DNA of 64,000 bases from FEB-10 sp963710645 (GTDB lineage Bacteria > Acidobacteriota > Thermoanaerobaculia > Thermoanaerobaculales > Sulfomarinibacteraceae), in NCBI GenBank assembly GCA_963710645.1, contig CAVQBD010000009.1, positions 1,550,001 through 1,614,000 on the forward strand, in the 5' to 3' direction. The stretch's first letter is position 1. Each line of letters begins with the position of its first letter. A program made the position numbers and the translations under genes. Shown piece by piece: positions 8,407-17,012 of the stretch. The notes under the pieces are model-generated. The model did not search any database and was not told the DNA's origin. It saw only the letters and a program-made list of their open reading frames with translations.

Positions 8407-9438
8407 ATGAAGGACGTGATCGTCGGCGTTGTCGGCATCGGTCGAATCGGCCGGATGCACGTGTACAACTTGGTGCACCGGATCCCATGGGCCCGGGTGA
8501 AGGCGGTGGCCAGCCCGCATATCGACGTGGACTGGGCTCGTCAAATGGACATCCCCGTGGCCACCACGGATGCCGATGCGCTGTTTCACGATCCTGAAAT
8601 TCAGGCAATCGTCATTGCTTCCCCCTCGGGGCGGCACGTCGAGCTGATTCGGCGTGCCGCCCATTCGGGAAAGCACATCTATTGTGAAAAACCGGTCGCC
8701 TTCGAGGAGGAACCCATTCTCGAGGCGATGCAAGCCGTTGAGACCGCCGGGGTTCAGCTCCAGGTGGGTTTCAATCGCCGCTTCGACCCCAGCATCTGCC
8801 GGATGGCCGAAGCGGTCCGCGACGGAGCGGTGGGCTTGGTCGAGGGTGTACGGATCGTCAACCGCGATCCGTCCGCCCCGCCCATCGATTTTGTGCGGCG
8901 GTCCGGCGGCATGTTCTTCGATTTCACGATCCACGATTTCGACACGGCCAGGTTTCTGAGCGGCAGCGAGATCGAGGAGGTCTACGCGGCAGCGGCGGTG
9001 CTGATCGACCCGGAGATCGGCGCCGCCGGTGACATCGACACTGCGCTCTTGACCCTGCGGTTGGCCAACGGCGCCCTGTGCACCATCGACAACAGCCGCC
9101 AGACTAACTACGGCTATGACCAGCGGTTCGAGGTCTTCGGATCAAAGGGTAATCTGGTGGTGGACAATCTCCGACCCACCACCATGGAGGCCTTTCTGGA
9201 AGGCGGAGTTTTTGCAGACAAGCCCCTTCCCTCGTTTCCCGATCGATACCAGGACGCATTCGTCAGCGAGCTGGAGGCCTTCGTCGGCTGCGTAGCCGAT
9301 GGTTCGCCGGTGTCGGTCACGGCCGCCGACGCGCTGGCGTCGGTGCGGGCCGCAAAAGCGGCAAGGACCTCGATGTTGGAAAACAGACCGGTGCGGGTCG
9401 CATCTGTGACGACGACCGGGGAAGGGGTCGGCCGATGA
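8407..9438 (+). CDS. Gfo/Idh/MocA dehydrogenase, inositol 2-dehydrogenase-like (copy 1)
   Basis: NAD(P)-dependent dehydrogenase of 343 aa. The Rossmann motif is GVVGIGRIGRMH (7-18). The family lysine is in CEKPV (K95). The catalytic Asp/His pair is in FDFTIHDFD (D172, H176), the same pattern as the K-D-H triad of myo-inositol 2-dehydrogenase IolG. Expected reaction: oxidation of the inositol 2-hydroxyl to scyllo-inosose. The start is 16 bp after the receptor stop. The 3' end overlaps a paralogue by 4 bp, with which it shares the substrate-loop motif QVGFNRRFDP. The two copies may handle different inositol isomers; which is which cannot be told here. Confidence 0.85.
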   Translation: MKDVIVGVVGIGRIGRMHVYNLVHRIPWARVKAVASPHIDVDWARQMDIPVATTDADALFHDPEIQAIVIASPSGRHVELIRRAAHSGKHIYCEKPVAFEEEPILEAMQAVETAGVQLQVGFNRRFDPSICRMAEAVRDGAVGLVEGVRIVNRDPSAPPIDFVRRSGGMFFDFTIHDFDTARFLSGSEIEEVYAAAAVLIDPEIGAAGDIDTALLTLRLANGALCTIDNSRQTNYGYDQRFEVFGSKGNLVVDNLRPTTMEAFLEGGVFADKPLPSFPDRYQDAFVSELEAFVGCVADGSPVSVTAADALASVRAAKAARTSMLENRPVRVASVTTTGEGVGR

Positions 9439-10433
9439 AAGAGATCATCACCGGTGTTGTGGGGGCCGGCAGGATCGGCAAACTCCACGCCGACAATTTG
9501 GTTGCGATGCCAGGGATTCGACTGAAGGCCATCGCCGATCCGTTCATCGTCCCGGACGAGTGGACGAATCGTGGGATCGCGCCGATTCTCGATCCCGAAG
9601 AGGTGATCAACGATCCCGAGATCGAAGCCGTCCTCATCTGCTCGCCGACCCCGACCCATGCGGATTTCACCGAACAGGCGGCCGAGGCCGGTAAACACAT
9701 CTTCTGCGAAAAGCCGATCGCGCTCGATCCCGAACGGGTCCGCGAAACGCTGCGGGTCGTGGAGAGAGCCGGGGTCACGCTCCAGGTGGGTTTCAATAGG
9801 CGTTTCGACCCCACCTTCGCCAGAGTCCGCAGGGCGGTGGCCGACGGCGAAATCGGCGACATCCACATCGTCAAGGTCATGGCGCGGGATCCGGCGCCAC
9901 CTCCGGCGGAGTATGTGGCGGCCTCGGGTGGGATGTTTCTCGACATGACCATCCACGACTTCGATATGGTTCGCTTTCTCTCCGGCAGCGAGGTGGAAGA
10001 GGTCCAGGCCTTCGGCACGGTTCTGGTCGACCCCGCCATCGGGGAGGCCGGCGATGTGGATACCGCGGTGCTGACGCTCAGGCTGGCCAACGGCGCCTTG
10101 GCGGTGATCGAAAACAGCCGCCGCGCGGTGTTTGGCTACGACCAGCGAGTGGAGGTCTTTGGGTCGAAGGGGGGCGTGGAGGCGTTCAACGAGTCACCGT
10201 GCCAGGTTCGGCGGCGCACCGCCGAGGGCGAGCGTGCGGAAAACCCGCTCTACTTCTTTCTGGAGAGATACCGCCAGTCGTTCATTGCGGAGCTGGAGGC
10301 CTTTTTCACCTGCATCAGGGAAGATTCCCCGCCTCCGGTCACCGGTCGGGATGGGCTGATCCCCCTCCTCATCGGTGTGGCGGCCAAGCGGTCGATGCGC
10401 GAAAACCGACCCATACGGGTCGAGGCGCCGTGA
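9435..10433 (+). CDS. Gfo/Idh/MocA dehydrogenase, inositol 2-dehydrogenase-like (copy 2)
   Basis: 332-aa paralogue of the preceding gene and the closer match to classical IolG (GVVGAGRIGKLHADNL at the N-terminus). Rossmann motif 7-15; K93 in CEKPI; D170 and H174 in LDMTIHDFD; substrate-loop motif QVGFNRRFDP. Its start codon overlaps the previous stop (ATGA), and its own stop overlaps the GTG start of the MFS gene, so three genes are translationally coupled. Probable role: myo-inositol to scyllo-inosose, the entry step of the pathway. The isomer and cofactor preference are open. Confidence 0.87.
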   Translation: MKEIITGVVGAGRIGKLHADNLVAMPGIRLKAIADPFIVPDEWTNRGIAPILDPEEVINDPEIEAVLICSPTPTHADFTEQAAEAGKHIFCEKPIALDPERVRETLRVVERAGVTLQVGFNRRFDPTFARVRRAVADGEIGDIHIVKVMARDPAPPPAEYVAASGGMFLDMTIHDFDMVRFLSGSEVEEVQAFGTVLVDPAIGEAGDVDTAVLTLRLANGALAVIENSRRAVFGYDQRVEVFGSKGGVEAFNESPCQVRRRTAEGERAENPLYFFLERYRQSFIAELEAFFTCIREDSPPPVTGRDGLIPLLIGVAAKRSMRENRPIRVEAP

Positions 10434-11776
10434 ATCCGTTCAGGTTTCTCGCCACCGGGGCGGATAAACCGCTGCTGGAGGATCAGGGCCTGATTGACCG
10501 GCTGTACAAACGGCACCGATTGCGCATCATGCTGGCGATCACAATCGGATACGGCCTGGTCTACACTTGTCGTCTGGCGCTCTCGGTGGTCAAGAAACCG
10601 CTGATCGATGGCGGCATCTTCACGCCGGAGCAGCTCGGGACAATCGGTTCCGCCCTGTTTTACACCTATGCCTTCGGAAAACTCACCAACGGGTTTCTCG
10701 CGGACCACGCCAACCTGAAATTGTTTTTTGCGGTCGGTGTGCTCGGTTCGGCGTTTCTGAACCTCGGCATGGGCTTCTCCACCGTGATGTGGGCTTCGGT
10801 GTTGCTGTGGGCCCTCAACGGCTGGTTCCAGGGATTCGGCGCACCCTCCGGTGCGGTGGCCATGGCCAGCTGGTTTTCAAACCGCGAACGGGGGAGGATC
10901 TACGGCATCTGGAGCACCGCCCACGCCATCGGCGAGGGGCTCACCTTTGTGGGCGTGGCTGCGGTGGTGGCGATGTGGGGATGGCGTGCGGGTTTCTGGG
11001 CGCCGGGCCTGATGTGCATTTTCGTGGCCGGAGCCCTCTATCTGCTCATGCAGGATCGTCCACGCACCATGGGTTTGCCCGCAGTGGCCGACTGGAAGGA
11101 TGACCACTGGAGCGGAGCGGAGGGTGCGGATGCCGAAAAGGGCACCTGGACGACCCAGCGCTCCATCCTGAAGATCCCCGCCATCTGGGTGCTCGCCCTG
11201 TCGAGCGCTTCGATCTACGTCACCCGCTATGCCATCAACAGCTGGGGCGTGTTGTATCTCCAGGAGGCCAAGGGCTACTCCCTGCTTCAGGCGGGCAGCG
11301 TCATCTCGGTCAACACCCTGGCCGGGATCATCGGTGCGGTGGCCTTCGGCTTCTCCTCGGACAAGATCTTCAAGGCGCGGCGACCGCCCACCAACGTGAT
11401 CTTCGCCGTCATCGAGCTTGTGGGTCTGGGGCTGATCTTCTTCGGTCCCAGCGGCCGTCCGGCCTTCATGACCTTCGCCTTCTTCATCTACGGCTTCGGC
11501 TTGACGGGGCTGATCACGTCGCTCGGCGGGCTCTTCGCGCTCGACATCGCGCCGAAGCGCGCCGCCGGGGCGGCCATGGGTTTCATCGGGGTCTTTTCCT
11601 ACCTGGGTGCTGCGATCCAGGACCAGATCAGCGGCTACCTGATCGGCCAGGGAAGCACCATCGTGGACGGTGTGCGGTATTACGACTTCAGCAGTGTGAT
11701 CGTTTTCTGGGTTGGCTCGTCCATCGTATCGGCGGTTCTGGCGACCACCCTCTGGCGAGTCAAGTTACGGGACTGA
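10430..11776 (+). CDS. MFS transporter of the organophosphate:phosphate antiporter (GlpT/UhpT-like) type
   Basis: 448-aa, roughly twelve-helix inner-membrane carrier. The start is the GTG at 10430 that overlaps the previous stop (GTGA); a longer reading frame to 10199 lies inside the preceding gene and is rejected. Family-like stretches are LGTIGSALFYTYAFGKLTNG, GWFQGFGAPSGAVAMASWF, and WSTAHAIGEG (the OPA-type region after helix 4). OPA carriers exchange phosphate for glycerol-3-phosphate, hexose phosphates or related compounds. Inside an inositol operon it may import an inositol phosphate, a glycerophospho-compound or a sugar acid across the inner membrane; this is inference. Confidence 0.85.
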   Translation: MNPFRFLATGADKPLLEDQGLIDRLYKRHRLRIMLAITIGYGLVYTCRLALSVVKKPLIDGGIFTPEQLGTIGSALFYTYAFGKLTNGFLADHANLKLFFAVGVLGSAFLNLGMGFSTVMWASVLLWALNGWFQGFGAPSGAVAMASWFSNRERGRIYGIWSTAHAIGEGLTFVGVAAVVAMWGWRAGFWAPGLMCIFVAGALYLLMQDRPRTMGLPAVADWKDDHWSGAEGADAEKGTWTTQRSILKIPAIWVLALSSASIYVTRYAINSWGVLYLQEAKGYSLLQAGSVISVNTLAGIIGAVAFGFSSDKIFKARRPPTNVIFAVIELVGLGLIFFGPSGRPAFMTFAFFIYGFGLTGLITSLGGLFALDIAPKRAAGAAMGFIGVFSYLGAAIQDQISGYLIGQGSTIVDGVRYYDFSSVIVFWVGSSIVSAVLATTLWRVKLRD

Positions 11777-11785
11777 GGAACCTCA

Positions 11786-12739
11786 ATGAGCAACCGACAG
11801 ACGATATACGACGTTGCAGCGATCGGAAACTACACAAAGGACACGGTGGTCCACCCGGCGGGGACTCGCCAGGTCGACGGCGGAGGCGTTCGCTACGCGG
11901 CCTATGCGGCCGCCGGCCTCGGCTGTCGCGTCGCGGCCCTCACCAGGCTCGCCCACGAGGATGCCCGGGTTGTGGCTGATCTCGAGCAGGCCGGGGTCGA
12001 CGTCTTCCCCGTCTTCACCTCGGATTCGACTCAGATGCGGCTCGAGTATCCCACCACCGACCCCGACCAGCGGACTCTCACGGCGGCCACCACCGCCGGG
12101 TCGTACACCGTGGAACACGTCGATTCAGTTGCGGCCCGCAGCTATCTGATCACCGCCTCCATTCGGGGCGAGGTTCCTGTGGAGGTTGTTCGCCGGCTTC
12201 GGGCGACCGGAGCCACCATCGCCCTCGACGTCCAGGGCTTTGTCCGCATCCGCCAGCCCGACGGGAGACTCGTGCACGCAGAGTGGCCTGACGCGTCCCT
12301 CGTACTTTCAATGGTGGACATCCTCAAGACCGATGCTGTGGAAGCCGAGTCGCTGACCGGTGAGTCGGACCCGGAAATCGCGGCGCGGCAGCTGGCCGAG
12401 CTGGGCCCGACCGAGGTGCTCGTCACCCATCGGGACGGGCTGCTCGTGCTCGCCGACGGCACGATTCATGAAGCTCGATTCCATCCCAAGGAAATGGTGG
12501 GCCGCAGTGGACGCGGCGACACCTGTCTGGGGTCGTACACCGCGGCGAGACTGGGCGTTGAGCCCGCGGAGGCCACCATCTGGGCGGCCGCGATCACCAG
12601 CCTCAAGATGGAGTCGGACGGTCCATTCCACCGAGGGATCGCCGAGGTGGAGGATCTTCTGCAACGAGAGTACGGACTGGTTCCGGGTGGACCCCCGGTT
12701 CCTGCCCCAATACCAACGGGGAACAATGCCGGGGCGTGA
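11786..12739 (+). CDS. PfkB-family carbohydrate kinase (IolK-like candidate)
   Basis: 317-aa ribokinase/PfkB-type sugar kinase. The N-terminal substrate region has GNYTKDTVVHPAGTRQVDGG with the di-glycine near 32-34. The C-terminal anion-hole/catalytic motif is GRSGRGDTC (239-247, catalytic Asp245). The usual residue after GD-T is Phe or another hydrophobic; here it is Cys. The Thermotoga maritima inositol cluster also contains a PfkB kinase next to iolG and iolO, so this is likely the counterpart. Whether it phosphorylates inositol or a later keto-acid cannot be read from the sequence. RBS GAGG lies 7 bp before the ATG. Confidence 0.82.
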   Translation: MSNRQTIYDVAAIGNYTKDTVVHPAGTRQVDGGGVRYAAYAAAGLGCRVAALTRLAHEDARVVADLEQAGVDVFPVFTSDSTQMRLEYPTTDPDQRTLTAATTAGSYTVEHVDSVAARSYLITASIRGEVPVEVVRRLRATGATIALDVQGFVRIRQPDGRLVHAEWPDASLVLSMVDILKTDAVEAESLTGESDPEIAARQLAELGPTEVLVTHRDGLLVLADGTIHEARFHPKEMVGRSGRGDTCLGSYTAARLGVEPAEATIWAAAITSLKMESDGPFHRGIAEVEDLLQREYGLVPGGPPVPAPIPTGNNAGA

Positions 12740-12772
12740 ATCCCCGAGCTGACGAAATGGAGGAAGAAGTCC

Positions 12773-13930
12773 ATGAAAGGTATGGTTCTTGACGCGAAGT
12801 GGGATCCCAAGGCGGACTACACGGTATCGGATTGGGAGAAGGAGACGGGGAAGGCCATCACGGGAAACGCCATCTGGAGAAATCCGACGCTCGAGGTGCG
12901 TGACTGGCCCGATCCCGAACCGGGACCACAGGAGGTCGTGCTCGCGATCCAGGCCTGTGGTGTCTGCGGTTCGGATATGCACTTCTATGAGACCGATGAC
13001 CAGGACTACATCCTGTATCCCGGACTGACCAAATTTCCGACCATCCTCGGCCACGAGTTCTCGGGCAAGGTGGTGGCGACCGGGAAAGACGTCAAGCTTC
13101 TCAAGATCGGCGACATGGTGACCGTGGAGGAGATGATCTGGTGCGGCCGTTGTATTCCGTGTCGCAACGGATATCCCAACCACTGCAGCAATCTGGAAGA
13201 GATCGGTTTCACGATTCCGGGTGCGTTCGCGAATTTTATCGCCGTGGACGAAAAATTCTGTTGGAAGATCGACGCCATCGCCGAACGGTACGGTAGCGAA
13301 GAAAAGGCCTATGCCGTGGGTGCACTCACCGAGCCCACCTGCGTCGCATACAACGCCATGATCGAACGGGCCGGCGGATTCCGTCCCGGCCACTATGTGA
13401 ACGTGGTTGGTGCGGGTCCCATCGGGCTCGCGGCCATCGGGATCGCCAAGGCGGCCGGTGCCGGCATCATCGCGGCATTCGAGGTTTCCCCGAAACGGCG
13501 CGAGCTGGCCAAGCTGGTGGGCGCGGATTACGTCTACGACCCTCGAGAGGTCAGCACCGGTGAGGTGCTGATGGAGCTCAGCGGCGGCGCGGGCTTCGAT
13601 TTTCACGTCGAGGCCGCAGGGGTCCCGGAGATCGCGATTCCCGAGATGGAGAAGGCGCTGGCCATCAACAGCAAGATCGTCCAGATCGGTCGTGCGGCCA
13701 AGCGAGTGCCGACCTATTTCGAGGCCTTCCAGGTCCGCCGCGCCCAGGCGTACGGGGCGCAAGGGCACTCGGGTCACGAGACCTTCCCCAACGTCATCCG
13801 CATGGTGGCCTCGGGGCGTCTCGATCTCAGCCCCATCATCACGGCGCACTACGGTCTTGACCAGACCGTCGCCGCCATCGCGAAATCGGTGGAACGGTCC
13901 GACGGCAAAATCATGGTGAACCCGAACTAG
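12773..13930 (+). CDS. iolM: Zinc-dependent alcohol dehydrogenase family, scyllo-inosose 3-dehydrogenase-like (IolM)
   Basis: 385-aa medium-chain dehydrogenase. Catalytic-zinc residues are C65 (CGVCGSD) and H94 (GHEFSG). The structural-zinc lobe is C124, C127, C130 and C138 (WCGRCIPC then HCSN). The Rossmann motif VGAGPIGLAAIG lies near 206-217. It resembles the Thermotoga IolM type, which oxidises scyllo-inosose to the 3-dehydro (diketo) product; the assignment rests on this resemblance and on the flanking IolG-, IolN- and IolO-like genes. The start is set by a strong RBS (GGAGGAAG). Other polyol or threonine dehydrogenase activities of the same superfamily remain possible. Confidence 0.75.
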   Translation: MKGMVLDAKWDPKADYTVSDWEKETGKAITGNAIWRNPTLEVRDWPDPEPGPQEVVLAIQACGVCGSDMHFYETDDQDYILYPGLTKFPTILGHEFSGKVVATGKDVKLLKIGDMVTVEEMIWCGRCIPCRNGYPNHCSNLEEIGFTIPGAFANFIAVDEKFCWKIDAIAERYGSEEKAYAVGALTEPTCVAYNAMIERAGGFRPGHYVNVVGAGPIGLAAIGIAKAAGAGIIAAFEVSPKRRELAKLVGADYVYDPREVSTGEVLMELSGGAGFDFHVEAAGVPEIAIPEMEKALAINSKIVQIGRAAKRVPTYFEAFQVRRAQAYGAQGHSGHETFPNVIRMVASGRLDLSPIITAHYGLDQTVAAIAKSVERSDGKIMVNPN

Positions 13931-13960
13931 TCACCGAGACGAGGAATCCGGGAGTCGAGT

Positions 13961-15001
13961 ATGGACGAGTTGCGTGTCGCAGTCGTTGGCGTGGGTCGCA
14001 TCGGGCTGACCCATGCCGAGCACCTGGCCCGGCGGGTGCGCGGTGCGCGGCTCGTCGCTGTCACCACGTCACGGGCTGACCGCACCGACGCAGTTCGAGC
14101 GGTCTGCTCAGACGTGGCGGTCTACCCTACCACCGAGTCCATGCTGAAGAACGAGGGCCTCGACGCGGTGGTCATCGCCAGCAGTACGTCGGCCCATGTG
14201 GACAACGTCGTGCAGTGCTCGGAAGCCGGGCTGCACATTCTGTGCGAGAAGCCCCTGTCCCTCGATCTCGATGGCTGCGACCGAGCGGTGTCGGCCGCCG
14301 ATGCCGCAGGCGTGAAACTGATGATCGGTCACGTCCGCCAGTTCGATTCCGGCAACCTCGAAGCCAAGAAATTGATCGACGGGGGCGCCATTGGCCGACC
14401 GGTGCTCTACCGGTCCATCAGCGGTGATATGGACCCGCCGCCGGCCAGCTTCGCCGACCTCGGCGTCAGTGGTGGTCTGATCCTGGACTCCATGTACCAC
14501 GACATCTACCTCGGACGCTGGCTCATGGACGACGAGGTGGTCCGTGTTTTCGGCGAAGGTGGTGCCCTGATAGATGACGGTGTGCGGTCGGTGGGAGACG
14601 TGGACAATGCGGTGGTCAGCCTCCGGTTCGAAGGCGGTTCCATGGGGACCCTCACCGCCAGCCGAGTCACCAGGTACGGCCATGATGTGCGAGGCGAAGT
14701 GATCGGCGACGAAGGAGCGGTCCAGATCGGCCGTTATCGCCACACTCCGGTGCGGCTCATGGACCGCCATGGCATCCATCACGACATGGCCCACACCACA
14801 CCCGAGAGGATGGGTGAGGCCTTCGTCACCATGTTGCAGGCCTTTGTGGATTGCATCGTCGACGACACCCCACCTCCGGTCAACGGCCGGGACGGGGCGG
14901 CGACGCTGACGGTGGCCCTTGCAGGTCGCCGGTCGATCCAGACCGGCCAACCGGTCGAGGTTGAAACAAAAACAAGGCCGTCATCTGGCGGCAAAACATA
15001 G
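13961..15001 (+). CDS. Gfo/Idh/MocA dehydrogenase, divergent inositol-dehydrogenase-like (copy 3)
   Basis: 346-aa NAD(P)-dependent dehydrogenase with Rossmann motif AVVGVGRIGLTHAEH (7-21), K97 in CEKPL, and D176/H180 in LDSMYHDIY. It keeps the catalytic residues of the family, but the substrate loop reads GHVRQFDS where copies 1 and 2 have GFNRRFDP. It therefore probably acts on a different substrate, such as scyllo- or chiro-inositol or a downstream keto compound. It sits between the IolM-like and IolN-like genes and is read in the same direction. Confidence 0.82.
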   Translation: MDELRVAVVGVGRIGLTHAEHLARRVRGARLVAVTTSRADRTDAVRAVCSDVAVYPTTESMLKNEGLDAVVIASSTSAHVDNVVQCSEAGLHILCEKPLSLDLDGCDRAVSAADAAGVKLMIGHVRQFDSGNLEAKKLIDGGAIGRPVLYRSISGDMDPPPASFADLGVSGGLILDSMYHDIYLGRWLMDDEVVRVFGEGGALIDDGVRSVGDVDNAVVSLRFEGGSMGTLTASRVTRYGHDVRGEVIGDEGAVQIGRYRHTPVRLMDRHGIHHDMAHTTPERMGEAFVTMLQAFVDCIVDDTPPPVNGRDGAATLTVALAGRRSIQTGQPVEVETKTRPSSGGKT

Positions 15002-15034
15002 AGCTCTCGAAAGAAGCGAGAGAAGGAGCATCAC

Positions 15035-16159
15035 ATGGCAAACGCCCCAGAAGATCCACGGTTGCTGGCCACCGATCAGCCGGATCTGTTCTTCGAGGAC
15101 AACACGGTTGGACGGTGCAAGAAAGAAGTTTGGGACGCGAGCGACGCGGAGATCGACCAGATCCTCGCCGATTACGGGATTCCGTCCCCCTGCGAGTGGG
15201 GCAAGGCCGGGTCCTATATCCAGACCACGGTGCGCCACCAGGTCGAGGCCGAGCGTCGGAAAAACGACATCGTCTTCATCCCCATAGGCTGCACCGAGCT
15301 CCACGGCCGCCACCTCCCGAGCGCCTCTGACACCCTCTATGTCAGTCAGATCCTCGAGGGTGTGCGACGTTTCACCGCCAAGAGCGGGGCTCCGGCGAGT
15401 CTCGCGCTGCCGCCGCTCAACTACGGCTCCCACCCCTATCATCATCTGGGAATGCCGGGCACGGTCATCATCCGCGAGAACATCGCCCGCGAGTTCCTCA
15501 TGGATGTCATGCTGGGCCTCTGGAACGACGGTTTCCGAAAGCAGATCCTGATCAACAACCACGGTCATCTGTGGATGCTCGAGTCGGCCATCCAGCAGTT
15601 CCAGAAGCGCTACCAGCTGCCGGGCGTCTTCCGCGTCATCGACTGGCACCGGGCGGTCCGCGAGTTCTTCCGGACCGAGCCCAAGGGCGGCAAGATGGAC
15701 ACCAATTTCGTCCACGCCGACGAGTCGGAGACGTCACTCGGTCTGCTGCTCCATCCCGATATGGTGGATATGGACTATGCGGTGGACACCGAGGGCATAG
15801 GCTACCTGCCGGATGGGCACTTCGACAAGTCGGTGGATCCCTTCAGCCGGCCGAGCCGCTGGTCCGAGGGAGAGGGCCACTTCGCCATCGAGATCGCCGC
15901 GACTCCCGAGGGGGTGGTCGGTAAGGCCACCCGGGGCACCGCCGAAAAGGCCAAACGACCGGTCGCCGCAATCCTCAAGTATCTGACCCTGCTCAACGAC
16001 CAGATCCTCGAAGCCTTTCCGGCGGGCACCGTGCCACCGGTGGAGATGGTCACCCTCCGCACCGAGGCCGAGATGGAGCCCTATCTCCGCGAGCCCTTGA
16101 GTGATGGATGGAAGCCGGTCTATCAGCTGCCGCGGATCGGTCAGGGATCAAACTCGTAG
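15035..16159 (+). CDS. iolN: Creatininase-family hydrolase, 3-dehydro-scyllo-inosose hydrolase-like (IolN)
   Basis: 374-aa member of the creatininase superfamily of metal hydrolases. Metal-site residues are visible as IGCTELHGRHLPSASDT (E88, H90, H93, D99) and, later, INNHGHLW and HADESETS. An N-terminal extension of about 75 residues precedes the fold, and the protein is longer than a typical creatininase (about 250-260 aa). In the Thermotoga inositol route a creatininase-fold enzyme (IolN) opens the ring of the diketo-inositol to 5-keto-L-gluconate. The gene order IolM, dehydrogenase, IolN, IolO supports that role here. Strong RBS GAGAAGGAG. Confidence 0.75.
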   Translation: MANAPEDPRLLATDQPDLFFEDNTVGRCKKEVWDASDAEIDQILADYGIPSPCEWGKAGSYIQTTVRHQVEAERRKNDIVFIPIGCTELHGRHLPSASDTLYVSQILEGVRRFTAKSGAPASLALPPLNYGSHPYHHLGMPGTVIIRENIAREFLMDVMLGLWNDGFRKQILINNHGHLWMLESAIQQFQKRYQLPGVFRVIDWHRAVREFFRTEPKGGKMDTNFVHADESETSLGLLLHPDMVDMDYAVDTEGIGYLPDGHFDKSVDPFSRPSRWSEGEGHFAIEIAATPEGVVGKATRGTAEKAKRPVAAILKYLTLLNDQILEAFPAGTVPPVEMVTLRTEAEMEPYLREPLSDGWKPVYQLPRIGQGSNS

Positions 16160-16169
16160 GACAACTACG

Positions 16170-16973
16170 ATGAAACTCAGCGTCGTGCTGTCAACCCACG
16201 CCGCCGCCTTCCAGGCGGTGGCATTCAAGGGCGATTTCGAGGCCAACGTGGCCAAGATCGCCGGTTGGGGTTATGACGGTGTCGAACTCGCCGTGCGGGA
16301 TCCAAATTTGGTGAACGCCGGCGAGCTCGAACGCGTCATCACCTCGCAGAATCTGGTCGTGCCCGCCATTGGCACCGGTCAGGCGTGGGGCGAGGAAGGA
16401 CTTTCGTTCACCAGTGACGATGGGACGGTTCGGGCCGCAGCCATCGACCGAATCATCAGCCATATCCCGTTGGCCGAGCACCTGGACGCCATCGTGATCT
16501 TGGGCCTGATTCGCGGTGTCACACCGGAGGGTCAGACCCACGATCAATCCATGGCCCACCTGGTGGAGGCCATCCGCGAATGCGCCGTGGCCGCCGAGGG
16601 GACCGGGGTGCGATTCGCATTGGAGCCAATGAACCGCTACGAAACTGACCTCATTCACTCGGCGGCGCAAGGGCTGGATCTGGTGGAGAGGGTGGGTCGA
16701 GACAACTTTGGATTGTTGCTCGACACCTTTCACATGAATATCGAGGAGCCCTCCATCGAGGAGAGCATCCGACTCTGCGGCGAGCGGATCTTCCATTTTC
16801 ACGTGGCGGACTCGAACCGCTGGTACCCCGGAGCCGGGCATCTCGATTTCTCCTCGATTCTGCAGACTCTTGCCGAAACGGGCTTCGGCGGCTTTGTATC
16901 CGGTGAATTCATGCCGCTGCCCGACGCCGATTCATCAGCCCAACGCGGCATTGCTCACTTGAGGAGCCTGTGA
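16170..16973 (+). CDS. iolO: 5-keto-L-gluconate epimerase-like TIM-barrel protein (IolO)
   Basis: 267-aa sugar-isomerase/epimerase of the xylose-isomerase-like (AP-endonuclease 2) TIM-barrel type. It closely follows what I recall of the Thermotoga IolO pattern: MKLSVVLST start, AFKGDF, LAVRDPNLV, AIGTGQAW, EPMNRYETD, DTFHMNIEEP and HVADSNRW. Putative metal and catalytic residues are E152, D185, H188, H211 and E246. Role: epimerises 5-keto-L-gluconate to D-tagaturonate, feeding the next gene product. The ATG at 16170 was chosen because it matches the family N-terminus; an in-frame extension to 16101 lies inside the preceding gene. It begins 11 bp after the IolN-like stop. Confidence 0.85.
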   Translation: MKLSVVLSTHAAAFQAVAFKGDFEANVAKIAGWGYDGVELAVRDPNLVNAGELERVITSQNLVVPAIGTGQAWGEEGLSFTSDDGTVRAAAIDRIISHIPLAEHLDAIVILGLIRGVTPEGQTHDQSMAHLVEAIRECAVAAEGTGVRFALEPMNRYETDLIHSAAQGLDLVERVGRDNFGLLLDTFHMNIEEPSIEESIRLCGERIFHFHVADSNRWYPGAGHLDFSSILQTLAETGFGGFVSGEFMPLPDADSSAQRGIAHLRSL

Positions 16974-17012
16974 CACACGGACTGTGGGCGGCCGGCTGAA
17001 CGGAGACAGTCT

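Noticed and set aside
7029..8468. 479-codon minus-strand frame opposite the TonB receptor
   Set aside because: Mirrors the receptor codon pattern, has no recognisable domain and would overlap the next operon gene; considered a shadow.
10199..10429. Long N-terminal extension of the MFS transporter
   Set aside because: It lies inside the IolG-like gene and is not membrane-like; the coupled GTG at 10430 fits the family start.
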